This document shows, piece after piece, positions 5,846 to 13,648 of a stretch of 14,808 nt of DNA. The stretch is from contig CAZXFF010000045.1 of NCBI GenBank assembly GCA_964640305.1, forward strand, positions 1 through 14,808. The letters run 5' to 3'. Made by a program: the position numbers and the translations under genes. The DNA is from Coprenecus sp964640305. Lineage in GTDB: Bacteria; Bacteroidota; Bacteroidia; Bacteroidales; UBA932. The notes under the pieces were generated by a model, which did not search any database, was not told where the DNA came from, and saw only the letters and a list, made by a program, of their open reading frames with translations. Numbering within the stretch: the first letter of the stretch is position 1; each line of letters begins with the position of its first letter.

Positions 5846-8368
5846 ATGATGATGAATTCCAATATCACCGGTATCCTGAAAAAAATCGTCCCGTATATTG
5901 CAATAATAGCCGGATTTACTGTTCTGGCATATCTTTATGCCCCATATGTCCTCCAGGGCAAGATCATGGACCAGTCCGATATTTCTTCCTGGAAAGGGAT
6001 GGCCCACGAGATCATCGAACACAACGAGGCAAATCCGGATGACCCTGCATTGTGGACAAATTCCATGTTCGGGGGAATGCCTGCGACCCAGATTTCGGTA
6101 CACTACAAGGGGGACATCACCGATCCCATATACAATATGCTTTTCTGGGGGGAAAGGCCGCCAAGCTATCTTATAATATCCATGATCGGAGGATTCCTGC
6201 TTTTCCTCGCCTTCGGAATCAATCCATGGCTTTCTGCCGCAGGAGCCATAGCTGTCACATTCTGTTCGTACAACATGCAGATCCTGCAGGTCGGGCACAA
6301 TACCAAAATGATTGCAATAGCATTCATGCCCTGGGTTCTGGCCTCACTGGTATATGCATACAGACGGAGACCGGCCCTCGGAGCCGTATTCTTTGCCCTT
6401 ACCCTGGGTTTCCAGATAAAGGCAAACCATCCACAGATTACATATTACCTTGCCATAATGGTCCTCGGCTATATAATCGCCGAACTGTGCGGTGCTGCAA
6501 AAGGCAAATCAATGCCGAAGTGGTTCAAAACATCAGTCCTGATTTTCATCGCCGGCATAGCTGGAATAGCCACGAATGCCAACAAGCTGCTTCCTACCTA
6601 CGAATATGCTGAATACACCATGCGCGGAGGCTCCGAGCTCACCCACGACGAGGAAAACCAGACCGGCAACGGGCTGAAACTGGACTATGCAACAGCCTGG
6701 TCCTATGGAATATGGGAAACACCTAACCTTCTGATACCCAACTTCAACGGAGGGTCTTCATCAGGTGAACTGTCAAGAGATTCAGAGACATACAAAATAT
6801 TGAGGAACTACTACAGCAATGCTGAATCCCTCCGCAAGGGCATGCCGCTGTACTGGGGCCCCCAGCCCTTTACCGCCGGACCTATGTACATGGGTGCAGT
6901 CAGCATCTTTCTTGCAGTGCTTGGCCTTGCCATAATAAGGGGACGTTACAAGTGGTGGATTGCAGGAGTCTCACTGCTGGTAATGCTGCTCGCATGGGGC
7001 TCGCATTTCATGTGGTTCTCGGAGCTGTTCTTCAGGTTCGTACCGCTTTACAACAAATTCCGTACAGTATCCATGATCCTGGTATTGCTTCAGATAACCA
7101 TCCCGGTCATGGGAATCCTTGCAGCCAATGAAATGCTGTTCGGGAACCGTCCTGCCAATGACCCGAAAATTCTGAAAGGGCTATACATTTCCATTGGAGT
7201 TACAGCCGGTTTCTGCCTGCTGGCCGCCATTTTTCCAGGGATTGCAGGGAATTTCTCATCCCCAGCGGATTCCATGCTGGGAAACAATCAGGAACTGATT
7301 GAAGCATTGAGGTCAGACCGAAAAGGCATGCTGAGGGCCGATGCCTTCAGGTCACTGCTGTTCATACTGGCCGGAGCTGCTGTCCTGTTTGCCGGATGGA
7401 AGAAAAAGCTGAAACCCGCATTGGCAGTGACCATGATAGCCGGCCTGATACTCATAGACCTCTGGACAGTGGACAAACGCTACCTTAACAAAGAGCATTT
7501 CGTGACTGAAAGGAACTTTGACAGCCAGTTCATCCCCAGACCTGTGGACAATGCCATCCTTCAGGACCGGGATCCGTACTACAGGGTACTGGACCTGTCC
7601 GTCAATACATTCAACAACTCCATTGTAAGTTACCACCACCATACGGTAGGAGGATACAGCCCTGCCAAGCTGCAGCGCTACCAGGACCTGATCGATTTCC
7701 ATATCTCGGCGGAAATGGCCAGAATGACCGAAGACATAAACTCTGCCATCGCAACAGCCGAATCCTATGAGGATATCGAGAATGCCCTGGGATATTATCC
7801 GGTCCTTGCGATGCTGAATACCAAATACATCATAATAAACGGCAACGGGGCTCCGCTGAGATATGACAGGAGGCTCGGCAATGCATGGTTCGTAAGCCGG
7901 TCAGTAACTGCATCCAACGCCGATGAAGAGATGCAGGTGCTCGGCCGGATCGATCCTGCCACGACTGCCGTAATCTTTGACAATACTGCGGAAAGCGGTT
8001 CTTCAGCCGAATACAGTACAGACGGGGACATAAGGCTTGTTTCCTACTCTCCCAACCGCCTTGAATACGAGTGCAATGTCCCTGATGGAGGAGGCCTTGC
8101 CGTATTCAGTGAAATCCACTACCCCGCAGGATGGAAAGCCTATGTAGACGGTAAGGAAACGGAAATCCTGAGAGCCGATTACGTATTGAGGGCATTGAGA
8201 CTTGACGGAAATGCCGCAAAGATAGAATTCGTGTTTGATCCGGAATCGTTCAGGACCGGCAGGAATATATCCCTGGCAAGTTCGCTTCTGATTGTACTCG
8301 CACTGGCCGGATGCCTGGCATTCAGCATATCTGATTACAGAAAAAAATACAGACCCTTGGAAAAATGA
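5846..8368 (+). CDS. YfhO family multi-pass membrane protein, putative GT-C glycosyltransferase
   Basis: An 840-residue inner-membrane protein with about a dozen hydrophobic segments, the first near residues 14-34 and the last near 808-826, and a large soluble portion towards the C-terminus. The family is recognised by the early TNSMFGGMPATQI segment (71-83), NHPQITYY after the third-to-fifth helices, and the late IHYPAGWKAYVDGK segment (about residues 754-767), typical of YfhO (PF09586). In Firmicutes, YfhO proteins have a GT-C fold and add sugars to teichoic acids. No teichoic acid exists here, so the acceptor is unknown. D42 and D45 in DQSD, in the first loop after the first helix, occupy the place of the GT-C catalytic acid. 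Three ATG codons stand in a row at 5846-5854, so the start is uncertain by two codons. Its stop overlaps the MFS start (ATGA). Confidence 0.85.
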   Translation: MMMNSNITGILKKIVPYIAIIAGFTVLAYLYAPYVLQGKIMDQSDISSWKGMAHEIIEHNEANPDDPALWTNSMFGGMPATQISVHYKGDITDPIYNMLFWGERPPSYLIISMIGGFLLFLAFGINPWLSAAGAIAVTFCSYNMQILQVGHNTKMIAIAFMPWVLASLVYAYRRRPALGAVFFALTLGFQIKANHPQITYYLAIMVLGYIIAELCGAAKGKSMPKWFKTSVLIFIAGIAGIATNANKLLPTYEYAEYTMRGGSELTHDEENQTGNGLKLDYATAWSYGIWETPNLLIPNFNGGSSSGELSRDSETYKILRNYYSNAESLRKGMPLYWGPQPFTAGPMYMGAVSIFLAVLGLAIIRGRYKWWIAGVSLLVMLLAWGSHFMWFSELFFRFVPLYNKFRTVSMILVLLQITIPVMGILAANEMLFGNRPANDPKILKGLYISIGVTAGFCLLAAIFPGIAGNFSSPADSMLGNNQELIEALRSDRKGMLRADAFRSLLFILAGAAVLFAGWKKKLKPALAVTMIAGLILIDLWTVDKRYLNKEHFVTERNFDSQFIPRPVDNAILQDRDPYYRVLDLSVNTFNNSIVSYHHHTVGGYSPAKLQRYQDLIDFHISAEMARMTEDINSAIATAESYEDIENALGYYPVLAMLNTKYIIINGNGAPLRYDRRLGNAWFVSRSVTASNADEEMQVLGRIDPATTAVIFDNTAESGSSAEYSTDGDIRLVSYSPNRLEYECNVPDGGGLAVFSEIHYPAGWKAYVDGKETEILRADYVLRALRLDGNAAKIEFVFDPESFRTGRNISLASSLLIVLALAGCLAFSISDYRKKYRPLEK

Positions 8369-9561
8369 CCAGAGACAGGCTGATATCACCAAGTTACTGC
8401 CTTATACTGGCAGCCAACTTCCTGCTCTACTTCGGGTTCTACCTGCTTATGCCGGTCCTGCCGTTCTATCTGGTAGAGAATTTCGAAGTCAGCAAAGGAG
8501 CTGTAGGGGCAATCCTTGCATCATATACCATTGCCGCACTCATTGTCAGGCCCTTTTCTGGATACCTGCTCGACACTTTTGCTAGAAAGCCGCTATACCT
8601 TTTGTCATTTCTTATATTCACACTGATATTCGGAGGCTATGTAATAGCCGGTACCGTACTGGTATTTATGGCATTGAGGATTGTACACGGCTTCTCTTTC
8701 GGCACTGTCACTGTGTCGGGAAACACTCTTGTGATTGACATCACCCCTTCCTCACGCCGCGGTGAAGCATTGGGATATTACGGACTTGCGAACAACATAG
8801 CCATGTCACTCGGTCCCATGACCGGACTTTTCATGCATGACCACATGTCGTTCAATGCCATTTTCCTTGCTGCCATGGGGTGCTGCCTTACCGGACTGGT
8901 ATGTGCAGTGTTTATAAAAGCTCCTCAGAAAGCGCCCGTTCCCAAGTCAGCAATATCCCTGGACCGCTTCATTCTTATCAAAGGCATCCCATTGGGCATA
9001 GACCTGCTGCTGCTTTCCATTCCATACGGTATGACGACTACCTATGTGGCAATGTATGCACAGAATATAGGAATACAGGGAGGCATAGGAGTTTTCTTTA
9101 CATTCATGGCCGTAGGGATGGCAATATCCAGGATGTTCTCGGGACGACAGGTAGACCATGGACATATTACCGAAGTTGTAAATATTGCTTTCTATGTAGT
9201 AATACTGTGCTTTTTCAGCCTTTTCCTATGCGAAAGGATTGCGGCAGCATCACCTCCCGCAGCTGAATATACTCTCTACGGAACGGCCCTAATGCTGGGA
9301 GTGGGATTCGGATCCATGTTCCCTGCCATAAACACAATGTTTGTAAACCTTGCCGAACATAACCAAAGAGGTACTGCCACATCCACATACCTGACTTCCT
9401 GGGATATAGGCATCGGTATCGGCCTGGTAAGCGGAGGTATTATCGGAGAAAGGATGTCATTCTCCATAGCATACCTTACCGGGGCATTCCTGAGTATTGT
9501 TTCACTCATTTTATTCCGCTTTTACGTAGCTCCGCATTTCCATAAAAACAGAAAAAGATAA
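8365..9561 (+). CDS. MFS transporter, DHA1-like efflux protein
   Basis: A 398-residue inner-membrane carrier with about 12 transmembrane segments, the usual MFS size. Motif A is clear at 66-76 (GYLLDTFARKP), in the loop between helices 2 and 3. A glycine-rich segment GLANNIAMSLGPMTG, residues about 141-155, resembles motif C, characteristic of proton-coupled export in the DHA1 group. The substrate cannot be predicted; drugs, sugars and metabolites are all possible for this group. The gene overlaps yfhO by 4 nt and coaX by 1 nt, so its translation is probably coupled to both. The overlap with yfhO might hint at moving a YfhO-related compound, but that is only inference. Confidence 0.88.
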   Translation: MTRDRLISPSYCLILAANFLLYFGFYLLMPVLPFYLVENFEVSKGAVGAILASYTIAALIVRPFSGYLLDTFARKPLYLLSFLIFTLIFGGYVIAGTVLVFMALRIVHGFSFGTVTVSGNTLVIDITPSSRRGEALGYYGLANNIAMSLGPMTGLFMHDHMSFNAIFLAAMGCCLTGLVCAVFIKAPQKAPVPKSAISLDRFILIKGIPLGIDLLLLSIPYGMTTTYVAMYAQNIGIQGGIGVFFTFMAVGMAISRMFSGRQVDHGHITEVVNIAFYVVILCFFSLFLCERIAAASPPAAEYTLYGTALMLGVGFGSMFPAINTMFVNLAEHNQRGTATSTYLTSWDIGIGIGLVSGGIIGERMSFSIAYLTGAFLSIVSLILFRFYVAPHFHKNRKR

Positions 9562-10289
9562 TGGAAAGACATCTTCTGATAGATATAGGCAATTCCTCTA
9601 CATGCAAAATTGCTGTTCTTGAGAACGGGCATATCTCCTTGTGCACCAGAACAGACACCGGAACCCTTGCCGGTACAGCAAGGGAAATGTCCGGGAAATA
9701 TGGAAAATTCTCCTGCATTTGCCTCTCCTCTGTCAGGAACGATAACCCGGAGCTGGAAACGGCACTGGCCAGATCCTGCAGCAGATTCGTCAGATTCAGC
9801 GGCACTATGCAGAATCTCCCCATTACCATAGGATACTCAACCCCTGAGACACTTGGTGCCGACCGGATTGCTGCCGCAGCCGGTGCACATGCCCTCTTTC
9901 CGCAAGACGACTGCATTGTATTTGACTTCGGAACTGCGATTACCATAGATTTCATTACCCGCAAAGGCCATTTCATGGGAGGCAACATATCTCCCGGAAT
10001 GAGAATGAGATTCGAGGCAATGCACCACTATACAAACAAGTTACCTCTGGTTTCCCCTTCAACGCCCGAAATGCCGGCAGGAACAAGCACTTCTTCAGCG
10101 ATAAACAGCGGCATCGTTTTAGGCATAATGTTTGAAGTACAGAAATATGCGGAAACATTCCCCGGACATAAAATTATTTTTACCGGGGGGGACGCAATTT
10201 TTTTTGCAAAGAAATTAAATTACCCCATATTTGTGGTTTGTAATCTTATTTTTATAGGATTAGCCCATATTTCGCAGATAAAGAAATGA
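9561..10289 (+). CDS. coaX: Type III pantothenate kinase
   Basis: A 242-residue cytosolic enzyme that phosphorylates pantothenate with ATP in the first step of coenzyme A synthesis, and is typical of bacteria lacking CoaA. It belongs to the ASKHA fold. The phosphate-binding loop LIDIGNSS is at 6-13 (D8), the catalytic base is D101 in TLGADRIAAAAG (98-109), and FDFGTAITID at 121-130 holds D122. GGNISPG follows at 140-146, and FTGGDA near the end (207-212). Length agrees with the family. The start ATG shares its first base with the MFS stop, and its stop overlaps the next gene. The last 100 bases are unusually A+T-rich and contain a G7 run and a T8 run in the reading frame, with the frame intact. 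Confidence 0.93.
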   Translation: MERHLLIDIGNSSTCKIAVLENGHISLCTRTDTGTLAGTAREMSGKYGKFSCICLSSVRNDNPELETALARSCSRFVRFSGTMQNLPITIGYSTPETLGADRIAAAAGAHALFPQDDCIVFDFGTAITIDFITRKGHFMGGNISPGMRMRFEAMHHYTNKLPLVSPSTPEMPAGTSTSSAINSGIVLGIMFEVQKYAETFPGHKIIFTGGDAIFFAKKLNYPIFVVCNLIFIGLAHISQIKK

Positions 10290-11602
10290 TCGGATCAAAT
10301 GTTTATCGGAATAGGATTGTTCTTGTAATGCTCGGTTTGTTTTGTATCATGCCTAGACTGGCAGCCCAGAAAACCGATGCGTTGGGAGCATATACACCCT
10401 ACTCCCTTTTCGGTGTCGGCCAATTGGCAAATGAAGGTACATCATACAATCTTTCCATGGGTGGCATCGGTCTTGCCATGAGAAACAACGGTTTCATCAA
10501 TTATGTAAATCCGGCAGCCATCACAGCAAGAGACACTCTGGCATTCATGTTCGACTTCGGCCTGAACCAGAAAAATTCTTTTTTCAATGACAACATTACC
10601 AAATCCGCATACAATATAGCAAATATGCAGAACGTAGTAATGTCATTCCCCATTTACAAGAAATCCGCATTTGTGGTCGGAATATCCCCGTTCAGCGATA
10701 TAGGATACAAATTCCAGTCCACTGAAGAAGACAATGATCTGGTAGCTGAAATGGGAGACATAAAGTACCAGAAATACGGGACAGGAAGCTTATACAAAGC
10801 ATTCCTGGGTGCAGCTGTCACTTTTTTCGACAGGATATCCGTAGGTGCGGAAGGTATTTACTATTTCGGGAAGATCAACAGACACAGTGATATCCTCTTC
10901 AACTCGTCATCCAGTTACAATACGATCTATACCGGATGGGAATACAAGGTTCATGGATTTTCCGGCAAATTCGGTCTCCAGTACATCCAGCCGATAAAGA
11001 AAAACAATTCGGAATTGATTATCGGCGGGACATACCGGCTGGGGACAAATCTGGGCGGTGATATCCACAGATACGCTTTTTCCTCATCATCATCGGAGAC
11101 AGACACAGTAATATACCATAAACCTACAGACAACAGTACGTTGGGCATTGCTGACGAATTCGGAGTAGGTATCTCATACGGAGTAAAGAACCGCTGGACT
11201 GTAGGAATGGATTTCATACAGCAGAACTGGCACAATATTGCATTTGTGGATTACGGGAGCAGTTCGCATACATTCAAACCGACAGTTGCAAGATACTACA
11301 AGGCAGGCTTCGAATATATCCCGAATGCCAATGACATACGGTACTACATGAAAAGGGTTTCATACCGGGGCGGGGCCTATTTCGAACAGTCTTACATAAC
11401 CCTGAACGGACATCAGGTAAATTCATTCGGCATCACCTTGGGAGCCACTTTCCCGATTCTGATGAGAAACGCAGTATCGTTTGCCGTCAATATGGGCCAA
11501 CGCGGCACGCTCAAACATAACCTTGTACGCGAACGTTACATTACATTTACAGTAAACTTCAACCTGCACGACATCTGGTTCATAAAATATAAATACGACT
11601 AA
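10286..11602 (+). CDS. Outer-membrane beta-barrel protein, OmpP1/FadL or PorV-like
   Basis: A 438-residue exported protein with no lipobox. The signal peptide is residues 1-27 (R8 and R10 before a hydrophobic core, cut after LAA), leaving Q28 as the first mature residue. The mature start runs TPYSLFGVGQL, then MGGIGLAMRNNGFINYVNPAA, the pattern seen at the N-terminus of FadL/PorV-type barrels. The rest alternates hydrophobic and polar residues with many aromatic residues, as in beta strands, ending in FNLHDIWFIKYKYD. FadL homologues let hydrophobic molecules through the outer membrane. No ligand can be deduced here. It overlaps coaX by 4 nt. An internal ATG at 10328 would shorten the signal peptide to 13 residues and remove its basic residues, so the first ATG is preferred. 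Family membership is moderate; export is secure. Confidence 0.75.
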   Translation: MIGSNVYRNRIVLVMLGLFCIMPRLAAQKTDALGAYTPYSLFGVGQLANEGTSYNLSMGGIGLAMRNNGFINYVNPAAITARDTLAFMFDFGLNQKNSFFNDNITKSAYNIANMQNVVMSFPIYKKSAFVVGISPFSDIGYKFQSTEEDNDLVAEMGDIKYQKYGTGSLYKAFLGAAVTFFDRISVGAEGIYYFGKINRHSDILFNSSSSYNTIYTGWEYKVHGFSGKFGLQYIQPIKKNNSELIIGGTYRLGTNLGGDIHRYAFSSSSSETDTVIYHKPTDNSTLGIADEFGVGISYGVKNRWTVGMDFIQQNWHNIAFVDYGSSSHTFKPTVARYYKAGFEYIPNANDIRYYMKRVSYRGGAYFEQSYITLNGHQVNSFGITLGATFPILMRNAVSFAVNMGQRGTLKHNLVRERYITFTVNFNLHDIWFIKYKYD

Positions 11603-11637
11603 TAATCATTAAAAAACAATATTAAATCTAAAAACGT
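11603..11637 (+). promoter_or_regulatory. A-rich leader of the TPR gene
   Basis: The 35 nt between the OMP stop and the TPR start are almost only A and T, with a run of six A, and end in AAAAACGT before the ATG. No Shine-Dalgarno sequence and no -7 box is seen. Unstructured A-rich leaders commonly serve translation initiation in Bacteroidetes. Confidence 0.35.
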
Positions 11638-12954
11638 ATGAAACGAACAGTCTTAACAATCCTTGCCGTACTTGCGGCAACCCTTGTTTTCGGACAGGGA
11701 AAGTACGGAGCCGATAGTGCACAATGTATAAGGTACCTTTCTTTCTATCAGCAATATCTGAAGCAGAACAATCTCGAGGATGCTGCTCCGAACTGGCGTA
11801 AGGCAATCAAATTCTGTCCCCCGACTGCAAGCCAGAACATGCTTCTTGACGGTATGAAAATCCTGAGGAAGGAAATCAACCAGTTCCGCAACAACCCTAT
11901 CAGAAAGAAAGAACTGGTAGACACCCTTATGATGCTTCATAACATGAGGGTTGAGACATACCCCAAATATGCCGTTACAGCAAAACTCAACAAAGCTGCC
12001 GACATGATGAACTACTCTGAAAAAGGAAGTGAGCTCGATGTATTCAATGCACTGGATGACGCAATGAAGACCGCAAAGGAAAAGACATCGACTACCATTG
12101 CCGTAAGGTATATGAACTATGCTGTCGAGCTTTACCAGAGCGGCCGCTTCACTGAAGACCAGGTTTTCGAAGCTTTCAACCAGAGCATGGAAACTCTCGA
12201 ACTCGTAAAAGCAAAGAAACCTTCTGCAATGGTCGACAATGCAATAAGTGACGTGGAAAACCTGTTTGCACAGAGTGGTGTAGCGAGCTGCGAAAATCTC
12301 GTGGCAGTATTCGAACCCCGCTACAATGCTACTCCAGAAGACAAAGCACTCCTTTCAAGCATAGTTACACTCTTTACATCCACGAACTGTACAAACACAG
12401 ACCTGTTCCGCAGCGCAGTTGAAGGACTCCATAAAGTTGAACCCTCATCCAACTCTGCCCACCTGCTGTTCGTACTTTATTCATCTCTTCCCGACGGTGG
12501 TGACAATGCTGTAAAATATATGCAGGAAGCCATTGCATTCGAAGATTCCCCCGTTGAAACCGATGCAGAATACTACTTCGAACTCGCAAGTTACCAGTTT
12601 ACAAAACTTGGACGCAAGGCTGATGCTGTTGCTTCTGCCCTCAAAGCTGCCGAACTCTCGACAAACATGGCCGGCAAAGCATACTTCCTCGTAGCAAGCA
12701 TCTGGAGTACAGTGAAATGCCAGGGTAACGACATTGAAGCCCGCGCACCGTTCTGGGTAGCTACAGACTACATGAACAAAGCAAAGCAGGCTGATGCAAC
12801 CCTTGCACCGGAAGCCGACAAGAACCTTGCATCATACAGACAGTACTTCCCCATGCAGGCAGATGCCTTCATGTACAACTTCGTCGAAGGGGAAAGATAT
12901 ACTGTGTCTTGCGAAGGTCTGAGCGCAACCACCATCATCAGAACACAGAAATAA
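11638..12954 (+). CDS. Exported TPR-like repeat protein
   Basis: A 438-residue protein with a signal peptide (residues 1 to about 19: MKR, then a hydrophobic core, cut near FGQ). The mature part is mostly helical, with TPR-like pairs around residues 25-60, 150-190 and 310-400; examples are AVELYQSGRF and ELASYQFTKLGRKADAVASALKAAEL. It contains six cysteines after the signal peptide (30, 60, 218, 251, 361, 425), so three disulfides are possible, consistent with a periplasmic or surface location. The C-terminus (YFPMQADAFMYNFVEGE) is recalled from conserved Bacteroidales proteins at this locus, always without a function. It probably acts as a scaffold for partners such as the barrel protein before it or LptC after it; this is inference. 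Its stop codon touches the lptC start with no gap. Confidence 0.8.
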   Translation: MKRTVLTILAVLAATLVFGQGKYGADSAQCIRYLSFYQQYLKQNNLEDAAPNWRKAIKFCPPTASQNMLLDGMKILRKEINQFRNNPIRKKELVDTLMMLHNMRVETYPKYAVTAKLNKAADMMNYSEKGSELDVFNALDDAMKTAKEKTSTTIAVRYMNYAVELYQSGRFTEDQVFEAFNQSMETLELVKAKKPSAMVDNAISDVENLFAQSGVASCENLVAVFEPRYNATPEDKALLSSIVTLFTSTNCTNTDLFRSAVEGLHKVEPSSNSAHLLFVLYSSLPDGGDNAVKYMQEAIAFEDSPVETDAEYYFELASYQFTKLGRKADAVASALKAAELSTNMAGKAYFLVASIWSTVKCQGNDIEARAPFWVATDYMNKAKQADATLAPEADKNLASYRQYFPMQADAFMYNFVEGERYTVSCEGLSATTIIRTQK

Positions 12955-13596
12955 ATGGATTGCGGAATCAGGATTCCCCGTAAACAGATAATAATGGTAG
13001 CAGCCGCCACGGCAGTTGCTACCATTGCTGTATCATGCAGCAACAAACTTAAAGCCGATTTCAATGAAGATCTGTCCGATGCCCCGAAACAGATTGTCAT
13101 CGACATGAAAGCCGTACAGACGGAAAACGGCCGTATGCAGATGAGAATGAATGCAAAAAGGATGGAAATATACGAGTATGACGAGAAGCATTCTTCCGAA
13201 ATTTTCCCGGAAGGGTTCAAAGTCATGGCATACAACGAGCAAGGACAGCTTGAGACAATGATCGTTTCAGAAGTAGCCATCCACGAGAAAAAGGATGAGG
13301 CAGAAAAGTGGTCGGCATACGGCAACGTTGTAATTAACAATTTCATCAAAGGCGAAAAGATAGAAACCGATACCCTGTATTGGGACAGGGAAAAGAAACG
13401 CATATATACAGACTGCTATGTGCGCCTTTCCTCACCGCAGGGACTTATGCAGGGGTACGGGCTTGAATCGGATGAAATGGCAAGAAATGCAGACTTGCTG
13501 AAACCGTTTGACAGTTACGGCATAATCGACAATGATTCAACAGGAAGAAAATACAGGGATACTGTTAATTTTATAGGTCCGGAGTACAAGAGATAA
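12955..13596 (+). CDS. lptC: LPS export ABC transporter component LptC, lipoprotein form
   Basis: A 213-residue periplasmic protein that carries lipopolysaccharide from LptB2FG to the LptA bridge. Length agrees with LptC (about 190). The beta-jellyroll is visible in repeated segments such as FKVMAYNEQGQLETMIVSE (residues 88-106), AYGNVVI (122-128), and GLMQGYGLESDE (163-174), the last two typical of LptC/OstA-like proteins. The N-terminus has a hydrophobic stretch (13-26) followed by AVSC at 25-28, a plausible lipobox, so C28 may be lipidated. E. coli LptC uses an uncleaved membrane helix instead. An internal ATG at codon 14 would still leave a signal; the first ATG is immediately after the TPR stop, which supports it. 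Confidence 0.85.
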   Translation: MDCGIRIPRKQIIMVAAATAVATIAVSCSNKLKADFNEDLSDAPKQIVIDMKAVQTENGRMQMRMNAKRMEIYEYDEKHSSEIFPEGFKVMAYNEQGQLETMIVSEVAIHEKKDEAEKWSAYGNVVINNFIKGEKIETDTLYWDREKKRIYTDCYVRLSSPQGLMQGYGLESDEMARNADLLKPFDSYGIIDNDSTGRKYRDTVNFIGPEYKR

Positions 13597-13607
13597 AATA
13601 AAATAAC

Positions 13608-13615
13608 TATCTTCG
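13608..13615 (+). promoter_or_regulatory. Imperfect -7 element before the isomerase gene
   Basis: TATCTTCG differs from TAnnTTTG at one base and lies in the 52-nt AT-rich gap after lptC. No TTTG is found at the right distance upstream. It may add weak transcription of the isomerase beyond the operon transcript. Confidence 0.3.
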
Positions 13616-13648
13616 CAACCTATTTTCAGATTATTAAATTAAACAGAT

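Noticed and set aside
6052..6612. 186-codon plus-strand frame inside yfhO
   Set aside because: It is an out-of-frame overlap with yfhO, rich in Arg, His, Cys and Pro as shadows are, with no motif or own promoter.
9506..9988. 160-codon minus-strand frame opposite coaX
   Set aside because: It is antisense to coaX, which has all catalytic motifs; nothing supports a separate gene.
10180..10208. Possible frameshift in coaX at the homopolymer runs
   Set aside because: The frame stays open through both runs, the protein reaches normal family length and the tail still resembles other CoaX proteins.
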